Origin: Siphonodentalium dalli
Taxonomy: Eukaryota > Mollusca > Scaphopoda > Gadilida > Siphonodentaliidae
Assembly: GCA_032622095.1 (NCBI GenBank)
Contig: CP136069.1
Coordinates: 7,456,036 to 7,520,035 of the forward strand
Direction: 5' to 3'
Length of the DNA stretch: 64,000 nt
Positions 41,926 through 52,555 of the stretch are shown piece after piece (positions within the stretch are counted from its first letter, which is position 1; each line of letters opens with the position of its first letter). The notes under the pieces were generated by a model. It had not been told where the DNA came from, did no database searches, and worked only from the letters and a program-made list of their open reading frames with translations. The position numbers and the translations under genes were made by a program.

Positions 41926-43678
41926 TGGAGTTATCGGTCGGAAACCAAAATGTTTACGAAATTGGACAAATTCCACATTTTTCCGACTTCCGTCCCTCCG
42001 GGTTTTGAAATAAGATTGTATCGTTGTTAGTCGATAAAGGCCAGCAATAAGTAATTAGTGAAGAAAGGTTTAACTATCGATCTATATTTAATATGCGTCG
42101 ATGATTTAATACCTGTGTCAGCCGACCCGTCCTACCCAGTTATATTTTGGGGACACCTGTTTTGGGCAATGATATGCCGAATCATGAAAGTCTGAGTGGG
42201 AGGAGGTTTGGGAGTGGGGTGACCCCTGAATTTTTTTTTTAATCCATTGCATTGAGAGCTAATCTTGGGTTCTTTGAGTCATTTTTTTAAATTTTACTGA
42301 GAGGTCAATTTAATCAAGTTTCTCAAGCATATAACTTTGGAAATTTTAATATATGTATGGATTGGAAATCCTTATAAGTTATTGTCAAACATCTTTTGGT
42401 TCAATGGGTTATGCTTATCCTGCTTGAAATGAGACTTACCATTATCACTCTTAATTCATATAATAGGCTATTTTCTAAAATTGAAATGAGAGACACATAC
42501 ATAATATACTGGTACATAAACAATGTCTATTGAGTTAGTAAATACTATCAGTACATGTATATATATCTCTGTTAATTTTCCATTTGGTATTATGAGATCC
42601 CACCTGATAACCAGGTTGATTTGATCAAATTGCAATTATCCCTGTACTGTATTTGATTGAAATACTGAAGTATGAAGACTGAATGATAACAAACCTGAAC
42701 TCGAACTATTTGAAGTTTTCACAGATGAAAGCTAGATCAAGTCAAACATACTCTACAGTATGATTCCAACTGTTAAACTTAAATCTTTTTGTAAACTTAA
42801 ATGTCTTATGTCAATATATATAAATGGTTCGTATCTTGTTATGATATGAATTTGGACCTAAATTGAAAAAAAATATGGTCCAATTTTTTTTTCGGCGCCT
42901 GAAATTTGGGCCCCCAAACCGGTAAACGATATGAAAAACGGCCTGGATATGTCACTGTTAAGTACCCCAAAAATAGTATGTTGAACAAAATGCAGAACTA
43001 AGCTGCCCGATCAGTGTCAGATACGTCGTATACAAATGAAAATCACCGTCCAACGAGTACCACAATCGTCGTTGTCATGGTCGAACCCGGGGCGTTGCCA
43101 AATAGTTGGCAGTGTTACTGCATTTCAGTGTGAGTTTAATCGAATATTGCGTCAATTGAGGAACGAATTTGACAAATGCTACATTTATGCTTATCAAAGC
43201 TTACGTTAGATGTTATTTTTCGCACTGCCATTGCCCCCTTGTAGCCAAAGAAATGACTTTTAGCTCCTGTATCTAAGTTTGTCATAAAATATTACGTATA
43301 ATTAGGTCGTAGAATCGTTCAACTGCCGTAGCACCGTGGTTGTCAAGCCGCAGAATCGTGAAATTAGTCGTAGAATCGTCAAAACGATTGTGTCGTGTGA
43401 ATTATAGCTACGTTTTACTATATCACTTATCGCTGTTGGTCGCATTATTAAAAATAAACCGTCCCCCCAAAGCCGAGAGGCATCAGACTGTGGTGTAAGA
43501 CACACATAACGCACGATTGTGGATTATGTGCCAAATTGCGAAATTAACATAACGGAAGATGATGGACATATTATATATATTTCGATCGACAAAGTCGAGA
43601 ATTAAAGTAACAATTATACATTATGTACTTCTTGACACAATTTTTACACAAAGCACCTCCTGCATGGCCACAGTTAGA
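41531..43678. other. About 2.1 kb non-coding
   Basis: Apart from the right terminus of the older element (to about 41925) and a short F2 fragment (CCAAACTGGAGTTATCGGTC at about 41925-41975), nothing is recognised. CGTAGAATCGT recurs three times near 43305-43375. Frames are short and without domains. Confidence 0.45.
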
Positions 43679-44206
43679 TTAAAGGTGGATTATCTCTTTG
43701 TAAACATGTATTATATAGTTACCGGGGCATAAAATATTAGATTTGAATCGAAGACTCCTGTCCGGAAATGCTTCTATCGATTAATATTAATTTTATTTCG
43801 AATATTTTCTGGTCTAAAAAGGTGTGTTTGTTCAGCTAACGAACAATAGTGGTTACTGTTAACATAGACCAGAAATTATATTGTGCAATTTTGTCACAAA
43901 TAAACGTTAATTATACTCATTATCGTTTATATCTGTGGAACAAAACAATACAAACAACCAATCTGTGACATTTGACATTCGTTGCGTAGCCGTAGGAACA
44001 GCCCAGTGCTCTATATCGCAATACGGTCTCATCCGAATGGTCGGTTCTAAAAATAGTAACATAAATGGGCCCGATTTAATATTCGAAATAAAATCAATAT
44101 TAATTGATAGAAGCTTTTCCGGACATAGGTCTTCAGTTCATATCTATTATTTTATACCCACGCAACTATTTAAAAAAAATTATTTAAAGAGATAATCCAT
44201 CTTTAA
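43679..44206. mobile_element. TTAA-flanked MITE, family R (528 bp)
   Basis: TTAA then AGGTGGATTATCTCTTT at the left and AAAGAGATAATCCATCT then TTAA at the right. Subterminal arms pair (TCCGGAAATGCTTCTATCGA against TTGATAGAAGCTTTTCCGGA). A left-truncated relative is at 2845-3202. A short frame inside is not conserved in that relative. Confidence 0.8.
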
Positions 44207-45029
44207 ATTTAATTAGATTAGTCCAAAAACTAATCGAAACCCTATTTTTGTCATCTTCTCGAAATGCATAAAGACAACAATTTAGCGCGGATGGATATAA
44301 TTTGTATGTACGATAATGTCATGCCGCCGGCGGTTACTACATGACATATTACCCCCAATATGGCTGCCAATTCGATGGCCGGTATATGGTTGAAATTGTA
44401 AAATTGTCATGTCGTAATGCAATGTCCTATTATATTCATACCAGTTTGCAATACTAGGACATAGCAGTGGCCAGTTCTATTAATTAAAATGACAACCAGA
44501 TTGGTATCCACGAGTGAGAGGATCGACAAATTTTGCATTCATTCCCGCTCAAGTAAGACTTGTTCTTCGAAATCGGTGGCATGTCGTGCAAATTATTTCT
44601 CAATAAACATGATTGATTTAAGCCAGATGGCTGTCTGTGACTATCTTTGCAAAAAAGATAAGGGAATTATGTAGGTTATATTAAATCTAACACGACATTT
44701 AAGCATAGTTAGCACTCTCTATGGCTATATATGTGTAGCAAAATGCGAACGCGAATAACAGGATTAACCAATTCGGATATATATATCTTATCAAATAACT
44801 CACGTTGAAACGAATCGTTAGTTACACGCTATCAACGAGGCGTGGTTACAAGAACGGAGCTACCGATACGTTGATTCTCATGTATACCGTTCTAAAAGTA
44901 TTAATTAAAGTTTAAATGGAACTCATTGACCAATAGCAATTGCTGCCCATTCCGCAAGAGGATATATCGAGCAAAGTATCAAACCGTCACAGCAAACAGG
45001 TTCGTTCAGTTTCATCATCAATAGACTCG
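44207..45029. other. Non-coding, nothing recognised
   Basis: No domain-bearing frame. A 61-codon frame starting near 44489 has no recognisable features. Confidence 0.45.
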
Positions 45030-45447
45030 TTAACCCTTTACCCAACAAAACGGCAAAAAACGACCAAATAAAGCTTCAACAGCCTAAAATATCTTCGTCT
45101 ATCTCAATAACACCACACAAATATGGATATCATTGGAACCGGTTCATTGACCACATTGTGATGGTTATAGTTATGCCCTGTGCCAATGCATTCTCTTATG
45201 TATGCGAGTGGACCATAGGTCGCCTCGCATATATGAGAGAATGCATTGGCCTAAAAAAATCTTTGTTAAACACTTTTTACCATTCTTACATTTTTTATAA
45301 TATTTTTCTACATTCTTTGACAATTTTATCATTTTTAATATGTGTTAAGCCAATGCATTCTCTTATATATGCGAGGCGACCTATGGTCGACTCGCATATA
45401 TACGAGAATGCATTGGCACAGGGCCGTTCTGTTGGGTAAAGGGTTAA
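45030..45447. mobile_element. TTAA-ended hairpin element, family A copy 4 (418 bp)
   Basis: TTAACCCTTTACCCAACAAA at left, TCTGTTGGGTAAAGGG then TTAA at right; hairpin cassettes at about 45178-45250 and 45353-45420. The spacer is longer than in copies 2 and 3. Confidence 0.88.
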
Positions 45448-45744
45448 ACTTTATATACTAACATTTACCGGATTATTGTCCATGACACATATTTCGCACA
45501 CAAGGAGATATAAACCTGGTTGATTTTTCTCTTGTAGTTTGTCAGCGTCTTAACGGGTGGGAGCTATTTGCTTTTACTAACAGTAGATAAGTTGCAAAGC
45601 AAAGCTTAGGCTCTAAGCGACATTTCCAACAACGGAAATACCAGCGATGTGGTAAATCACATACAAGAGGTGGCATCAGAGATGCTGTGTCTAGTTTTCG
45701 GTGGCTTACCGCCGGTGGCTACCGCCAATTGGTGTGCATCAGTA

Positions 45745-46591
45745 TCGGTAGACTAATTAAGGGCCATAACTCTATAAAATTTTATCGGGCCAGGCTGGTT
45801 TTCGAACTCGTCCGAAATATTCTTGGCAAGTACGTCTATTCCAAATTTTAAACAAATCGGAGGATGTTTGTTGAAGTTATCGCGCTAACGAGCTAAAAAT
45901 TCACGAAAATGACTAATTAAGGGCCATAACTCTATCAAATTTTATCGGACCGGGCCGGTTTTCTAACTCGTCCGAGGTATTATTGGGAGACACCTATATG
46001 TCAAAATTTCAATCAAATAGGATGATGTTTGTTAAATTATCGCGCTAACGAGCTGAAAATTTGTGAAAAAATGACTAATTAAGGGCCATAACTCTATCAA
46101 ATTTTATCGGACCAGGCCGGTTTTCGAACTCGTCCGAAATATTCTTGGGAGACACCTATTTACCAAATTTCAATCAAATCGGATAACGTTTGTTGAAGTT
46201 ATCGCGCTAACGAGCTGAAAATTCGTGAAAAATGACTAATTAAGGGCCATAACTCTATCAAATTTTATCGGACCAGGCCGGTTTTCGAACTCGTCCGAGA
46301 TATTCTTGGGAGACACCTATATCCCAAATTTCAATCGAATCAGATAACGTTTGTTGAAGTTGTTGCGCTAACGAGCCTAAAATCAGTGAAAAATGGCAAA
46401 GGGCCATAACTCTGTAATAAATGTGCGGACGAACCCGATTTTTTGTCTGCAGCTTACGTGCATGGATATGTACTCACACACCAATTTTTTTTAATCCGTC
46501 AATAAACGGTTGAGTTATAAGCAAAACAGGCCGCCCGCCCGCCGTCCCTCATCAAATTATAAGTAGAGTTTTGGAAAAAAAACTCGACTAA
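45745..46591 (+). mobile_element. Satellite-bearing, Helitron-like element F3, plus orientation
   Basis: Units of about 160 bp with GGGCCATAACTCTATCAAAT at 45761, 45921, 46083, 46244 and a shortened one at 46401; each holds GGTTTTCGAACTCGTCCGA and GAAGTTATCGCGCTAACGAG. Then GCCGCCCGCCCGCCGTCCCT at about 46525, then the hairpin GAGTTTTGGAAAAAAAACTC and GACTAA. Same family as 19828-20630 in the opposite direction. Confidence 0.65.
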
Positions 46592-46879
46592 AAATTGTCA
46601 AAACTAAATTTCGATTGTATGCTACTCTATATAGTATGGTACTGGAGTCTCGTGTCACCCCATGTTCACTCGTGGTTTCCAGAAGTGACTGAACAATTGC
46701 TTGTAAGAGGAGGTACCCTAAATACGGACATTTATCCCATGCTAGATGCACAGTCATATTACCCATATCTTTGTGTGCTGATGAGTAGGTAGAATTACGT
46801 TTTGGAAAAGCTGTACATTCAGAAAACAGCATATATAGATCGGAGTATTGGCATGGAGTTTTATCATGTAGACTGATAC

Positions 46880-46935
46880 CTTTTGGACTTTTGATATCCC
46901 AGTGTAAGATTTAGCAAATTTTGACACCAAAATCA
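46880..46935 (+). repeat. Uninterrupted copy of the site filled at 47194-48041
   Basis: CCTTTTGGACTTTTGATATC then CCAGTGTAAGATTTAGCAAA and TTTTGACACCAAAAT. The same two halves occur at 47165-47196 and 48039-48068, separated by the Harbinger-like element. Confidence 0.8.
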
Positions 46936-47196
46936 CTGGGGGTAAGCTGCTCCGTGGGAAGCGGTTCGCTTGTGATAAAAGCTCCAGTGCGCAGTTTACA
47001 ATGCGACGGTGCGTCTGTGATTATTTTGTGAAAAAGGAAACTGAAGTATTCAAAATGGTACGTATTATCTCTATAAACAGCATTATTCTATGGAACGTCG
47101 GTCACAAATGACCAACATGCTTCAACTGTGAATTATATATCGCATTTATTCGAACACATTTCCGATACCTTTTGGACTTTTGATATCCCAGTGTAA

Positions 47197-48038
47197 GGCC
47201 TGTTTTATACGACGTGTGATACACGTGTATAACTGGCTATTTTCCTGGTTGAATAAGAGAGTCGGCAATTGATCGTGTATTACACGTCGTATAAAACCAC
47301 GATACTCGTCGAAATTCGTCCTTACACGACGTGTCGACGTATTACACGACTGGCCTGGACGCGTAACTCATCACTTGTTCGTCAATTACGCGTCGCTGAT
47401 TTATACGACGGGTATATATGACACGAGTAACGGAACACAATATGACATAATATTTCACCCCATTTTGAGCCCCAGGGCGATCGCACATGCGCAGAAGAGT
47501 TATGACAACTTGTTTTGGTCGGGCTGTACTGTATTGTTGTTTCATTTTGACATTGGGATCATAGGATGGTTGGTAAATAATGATTTGTGAGCAATTATTG
47601 CAATACTCTGGGATGTGGTTTTATGATATTGTAACCAAGTACTGCTGCCTATTTATGCTTCCAAATCCTTTGTCGGACTTGTATACTGCACAATTTAGTA
47701 TATGTCTTTCTCATATCGACATATATACTCATATATACTCATTGGTGCATTTTTGATCATTTGGCATTTGAACTTTTGAAGGCAAAATCACACTCCACAC
47801 AATGCATTTAAGAACCGTGAATGAAATACAACAGAAGGCCTAAAATTAATATGTACCATATAACAACTTGTTGATGATTCCGATGCGAAACTGTCAAACC
47901 GCAATCCATAGTCTGTTTATGCCAGTTAAGTCTAGATTACACGTGTTAAGTTAACACGTCATATAAATCTAATGTTAAAAACTCGTGTTGACGACGAGTT
48001 AACGTTACACGTGTATTACACGTCGTATAAAACAGGCC
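47197..48038. mobile_element. PIF/Harbinger-like MITE with TAA duplication (842 bp)
   Basis: GGCCTGTTTTATACGACGTG at the left, CACGTCGTATAAAACAGGCC at the right, TAA on both sides (47194-47196 and 48039-48041). Subterminal ACACGTGTA and CGACGTGT motifs are repeated near both ends. The empty site at 46905 confirms the borders. No transposase or MYB-like frame. Confidence 0.9.
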
Positions 48039-48069
48039 TAAGTTTTAGCAAATTTTGACACCGAAATGA

Positions 48070-48738
48070 AAAGGGCGACAATTGCAATTATTTGTATACA
48101 TGTCATACACATATTGACACCAGGAACTTGCGTATAACAACTTTCTAGATCAGTCCAAAAATAATGCGGTTAAGGACCTGCTGGTGCCAGCAGGTCGGAT
48201 GTCTGAAAACATACCATACCATTATAATTCCGCAACCACCCGGCATATCTAACGCCGGATGTGTTACAGTTAAATTGAAATGCATCTATAGTTATCCCAC
48301 TATGCGCGACGAGAGTGGACCGTGTGTAGTGCGTGTTTGATGTGCAAATGGCTAAAACAAAATGGGGATCACGAGCCAAAGTGTAATTTGTCGCTGCATC
48401 TCAGAAATGACTTATCTTAACTTTAGGATGAGAGTTTACTTTTCTGCCTCTAATAAAAAATAATGCGGCATTATGCGATAAGTTAAGTATCAAAATATAG
48501 ACAATTGGCAGTAGTTTCCCATGGTATAAAACAATGCGGCATACCCGTCTTACTTTATGATTTAAAAGAAACGAAAGACAACGCTTTGCGTAAATCGTCA
48601 CATTGGTCTCACCCAAAATATTATTTGACGTCACATGACGTCATGAATGCAATTCCGAGAATCAATGGTTACGTGTATTACCCATCTCTGATTATCGCCC
48701 CACTCTCATGTATCAAAATTGGACGAATATTTCTTCTC
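48070..48738. other. Non-coding, short hairpin only
   Basis: A small perfect hairpin GACCTGCTGGTGCCAGCAGGTC lies near 48175-48196. Nothing else was recognised. Confidence 0.45.
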
Positions 48739-48745
48739 AAAATGT

Positions 48746-50246
48746 CAGGGGGGGGGGGGGGGTCGGAATTTTTTTCCAGGCACGTATGATGGGGTGGGTG
48801 GGTGTCTCTTGGGTCCAAAAAGCAGTTTTTTCCATATGCCAAATTTTGTTTCCATTCCTGTTATTGAGTCTTTTTTTGATGTGTTTTGAACAGAAACGGG
48901 TCATATATAGTTAATAGTAATGCTATACTACATATAGAGGTTATCAGAAGTTGGATCAGTTGCACAATGGCCAACAATAACCCAAATTCAACTTGATAGA
49001 ACTAGAAACTGCGCTATTGGAAAAATAAAATTTAATCAGGATTCCATCTACTGATACAACAAAATAAGAATAACTATGCAGAACTCAGCTGAAAATAAGT
49101 AATAAAATGAAAGCACACTTGACCATATGTGACATGGAAATAATGATATAATAAATAATGGAATAAAATAGACTTTTGACAACGTAAAACATAAAATCTT
49201 AACAAATAAATTGAATTGTTTTCCATGTTAATGTGGATCAGCTTGTAATGTTAATCACAGTAACGAAGATTTTATCGTCACTGATATCGAAAGCAAAAAA
49301 GAAGTGAAATTAAGCTATCCATCCATATTATTCCCAATTATTACGAAGCCTATTACTTCAGGCAGTGGCTACCAGCCTGCCATTACACGTTATAACATGT
49401 TTCCTCAGTTCTGGTTTCTGAGATGCCCCAAGAAGAGTAGCGCGGGATATCATGGTTATGTTTGGTATTAGCATTATTCTTCAAACTGGGATGAACTGGG
49501 ATGAACAGTTGTATTTCCACATGTTTTGATAAACAATTTGATTCCAGCAATACAGTAATGCCCTAATTAAACGACTCCATAACCACAGCAGAATAATGAG
49601 TAATTTTTCAGGATTTAGTTGGAAATATGGCTTGTTGTCATGACAACAAGCCATATTTCCGACTAAATCAGACTAAATCCTGAAAAATTACCTATTATTC
49701 TGCTGTGGTTATGGAGTCGATTAATTAGGGAATTACTGTATATCACATAGCAAATATCAAAATATCAAATAATCTCAAATTTGTTGTACCGGTACCATGT
49801 ATTATGTGATTATGTGACTAGATCATGTGACTATATATTATGAAAATGAATGTTAATAAAAACTTTGGCACTCTGCCTATATATCCCTTGAAATGTGATT
49901 ATGTTGACACATTTATTGATTAATGACACTTATATGATAAATTCAAATAGTATCGTTATCTCATTATGCACTGTTCTATTCAAATATCGCGCAATAAATT
50001 ATGATAATGCAGGATAATCAGCTATTTGGTTGCTCAATTGATAATTTTCTTAAATTTAGGGGGGGGGGTGGGTGTCCAAAACTGACCGGAAAAAACTTCC
50101 TGAAACTGAAAAAAAAAGGGTGGGTGTCCAAAATTGACTGGAAAAAAGGCCGGAAACGGAAGAAATTGGGTGGGTGGGTCCCCCGAGGCCGGAAAAAATA
50201 AAAATGATCATACGTGCCTGGAATTTTTTTTCGACACCCCCCCCTG
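48746..50246. mobile_element. hAT-like non-autonomous element with CAGGGGG ends (1501 bp)
   Basis: Ends CAGGGGG (variable G run) then TTCCAGGCACGTATGAT at left, ATCATACGTGCCTGGAATTT and CCCCCTG at right. AAAATGT flanks both sides exactly (48739-48745, 50247-50253). A CAGGG end and a 7-8-bp duplication fit hAT. The inside shows GGGTGGGTGTCCAAAA repeated near the right end (50067, 50120) and no transposase. Confidence 0.75.
49553..49738. mobile_element. Palindromic TA-flanked MITE, family C (186 bp), nested
   Basis: CAGTAATGCCCTAATTAAAC at left and complement at right, TA on both sides, loop at about 49635. It lies inside the element 48746-50246 and so arrived later. Confidence 0.8.
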
Positions 50247-50253
50247 AAAATGT

Positions 50254-51010
50254 GAGAAAATACTGTCAAAAATGTCGGCTTTATTTAAAAACGGACCGAT
50301 TTTTTTCATTTATTCCTCAAGAAAAACAGGCGGTGAGAAAAAAGGCCGCTTATCTTACAAATACAACATACGGATTCCGAAAGTTTAGTATTTACGCTAA
50401 CCAAAAATTTAGGTCTCATAAATTCCCTCTCGATGCGACACCTATGTCAATATTTGTCTGGCCTAATCTGACTGAGGTATCCTGCCTTGAACCCACTGAC
50501 ATGCATGATAATCTGACAACAGCGATAAATGCTCTACAGTTGTATATAGTACCTTACTCGTATTTAAATTTGTGCAGTACTATTTTTCGAACACCCATCG
50601 CGAATTTAAAACTGAGTTAAAAATAATATGACTCATAAGTTTATATCAATGGAATAGAAGAGGGTTTTTTTAGATAGAAAATAGACATTTATATTTACAT
50701 GAGGGGAAACGAGTCTTAACGACGTGGCTAGTTGCAGTTATTTCTCGGTGAATGCGCAACGCCTCATAACACCAAGCTAATAACACCATCGATACGTCAT
50801 TAGGTTTGGAAAGACGAACGCGTAATGCTTTGGGCGCATTTTGACTCGCGCAGGATTGACTTAATACATCGGGTTTCAACATGAAGAGAAATTGTTCCTA
50901 TTAACATTTGCCAAGGGTGCTATTGGGTATTTTGGGCTGATCTTGTCACGATACACTTTTCGATTTAAATATATTTACAAAAGTGGCTTTTTTGCTAAAT
51001 GTATATAAAT
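50254..51010. other. Non-coding, one long frame of doubtful value
   Basis: A frame continues from the transposon end to 50620 (about 120 codons beyond the border) with two CxxC-like residues early (YCQKCRLY) but no known domain and no ATG with good context. Treated as chance. Confidence 0.4.
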
Positions 51011-51171
51011 ATAAGGATTAACTGTCATGTGGACTATTTTTATGGAGATGTAACGGTGAGGTAAGTGGACATAACTTGTATGTAAAACCCTTCGGGTTTT
51101 ACACAAGTTATGTCCACTTACCTCACCGTTACATCTCCATAAAAATAGTCCACATGACAGTTAATCCTTAT
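51011..51171. mobile_element. Near-perfect 161-bp palindrome, candidate MITE
   Basis: ATAAGGATTAACTGTCATGT to CCCTTCGGG and back to ACATGACAGTTAATCCTTAT, arms of about 78 bp with one or two differences. Flanks GTATATAAAT and GTATATGC. No related copy in the window. Confidence 0.8.
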
Positions 51172-51640
51172 GTATATGCTACACGTAAAACATTTAATCG
51201 CGATTCGATCTTTCATGTTGAAATGCTTCTAAGAAATACAAATATTATAGCCTGGAGGTCCACGAAAGCACTCTTTCATAACCCTGCATGGGGTGACACT
51301 GTGGTCAAACAATCTGAATTAGTTATGCATTAAAAACACGCAACCAAGAGTTGATTCTTTTTGAAGTCAGCAAGTCAAGTTCAGTTCCAAGATGTCCATA
51401 AATATATATTATAAATACCAGCATGATAAATTGTAGCATGCATATAAGCACGCATCTTTACAATGAAATGATGATGGAGTTGTGTTATATTCGATGTATA
51501 TTTTCTTCGATGTTGTCTTTATATATACACATGTATCATTATCGATAATTAAGAACTAAAACTGTCAACAGATACAAGACATTTACGAATATATATATCT
51601 GTCTGTTTTGAATTCGAATTCAAAACTCATAGAAAAATAG
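51172..51640. other. Non-coding, nothing recognised
   Basis: AT-rich; no gene or border seen. Confidence 0.4.
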
Positions 51641-51895
51641 TACTGCGCGAATTTATATACGAGTAAGGCATTCAAACTCGATCTGTATTTTGGGCTGAGA
51701 CCCTCAGATACCAAATTTGGTTCCAATCAGATAAAAAATGTTTATCGCAGCATGCGTGAATTATGAGTCAAGAAAGTGCCATAACTCCGTTAAAAAAACC
51801 CATATTGAAACTCGATCTGAATTGTGGGCCGAGTAACTCACATATACAAATATGTGTCAATCAGATAACAAATGTTTGAGTTATTGCAGAACTCT
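51641..51895 (+). mobile_element. Fragment of satellite-bearing element F4
   Basis: One and a half units with ACTCGATCTGTATTTTGGGC, CCAAATTTGGTTCCAATCAG and GTGCCATAACTCC, as in the fuller copy at 56165-56730. Its microsatellite and hairpin end are missing; the zinc-finger-derived repeats follow directly. Confidence 0.55.
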
Positions 51896-52086
51896 TTATT
51901 GTATGATGCAACATGTTTTATGGTGTATTTTCCTATGATGCAACATGTGTTATGGTGTATTTTCCTATCATTCAACATGTTGCCACGAGTTGTAAATTGT
52001 TTTTCACAGATATCACATTCATATGGTCGCACACCGGAATGAACTCTTTGATGAACTTTCAAGTGTATTTTCTTACGATTCAACAT
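51896..52086 (-). pseudogene. Partial third copy of the zinc-finger gene 3' end
   Basis: The minus strand encodes LKVHQRVHSGVRPYECD then ICEKQFTTRGNM and DRKIHH, i.e. the end of finger 7 and finger 8, joined at both ends to the tail repeats. The start joins abruptly to repeat sequence at about 52066, so it is not a separate gene. The finger is closer to gene A (FTTRGNM) than to gene B (FTTRSYM). Confidence 0.8.
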
Positions 52087-52555
52087 GTTTTATTGTGTAT
52101 TTTCCTATGATTCAACATGTTTTATTATGTATTTTCCTATAGTTTATCATGTTTTATGGTGTACAATATATGTTCTATGATTCAACATGTTTTATTGTGT
52201 ATTTTCCTATAGTTTATCATGTTTTATGGTGTACAATATATGTTCTATGATTCAACATGTTTCATTGTGTATTTTCCTATAGTTTATCATGTTTTATGGT
52301 GTACAATATATGTTCTATGATTCAACATGTTTTATTGTGTATTTTCCTATAGTTTATCATGTTTTATGGTGTACAATATATGTTCTATGATTCAACATGT
52401 TTTATTGTGTATTTTCCTATAGTTTGTCATGTTTTATGGTGTACAATATATGTTCTATGATTCAACATGTTTCATTGTGTATTTTCCTACGATGCATCGT
52501 GTTTTATGGTGTACATTGTATTTTCCTATGATTCAACATGTTTATGGTGTATTTT
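52087..52555. repeat. 70-bp tandem array derived from the gene's terminal codons
   Basis: GTACAATATATGTTCTATGA recurs at 52161, 52231, 52301, 52371 and 52441, an exact 70-bp period, with a diverged unit at 52511. Each unit consists of two related half-units, both like the sequence that encodes HRKIHHKHVES and the stop of gene B (TAG at 52526-52528). The array therefore starts inside the coding region. Confidence 0.85.

Noticed and set aside
50174..50620. Frame of 148 codons on the plus strand
   Set aside because: It starts inside the transposon terminal repeat without an ATG in good context and shows no known domain. Length is within what chance allows in 64 kb.
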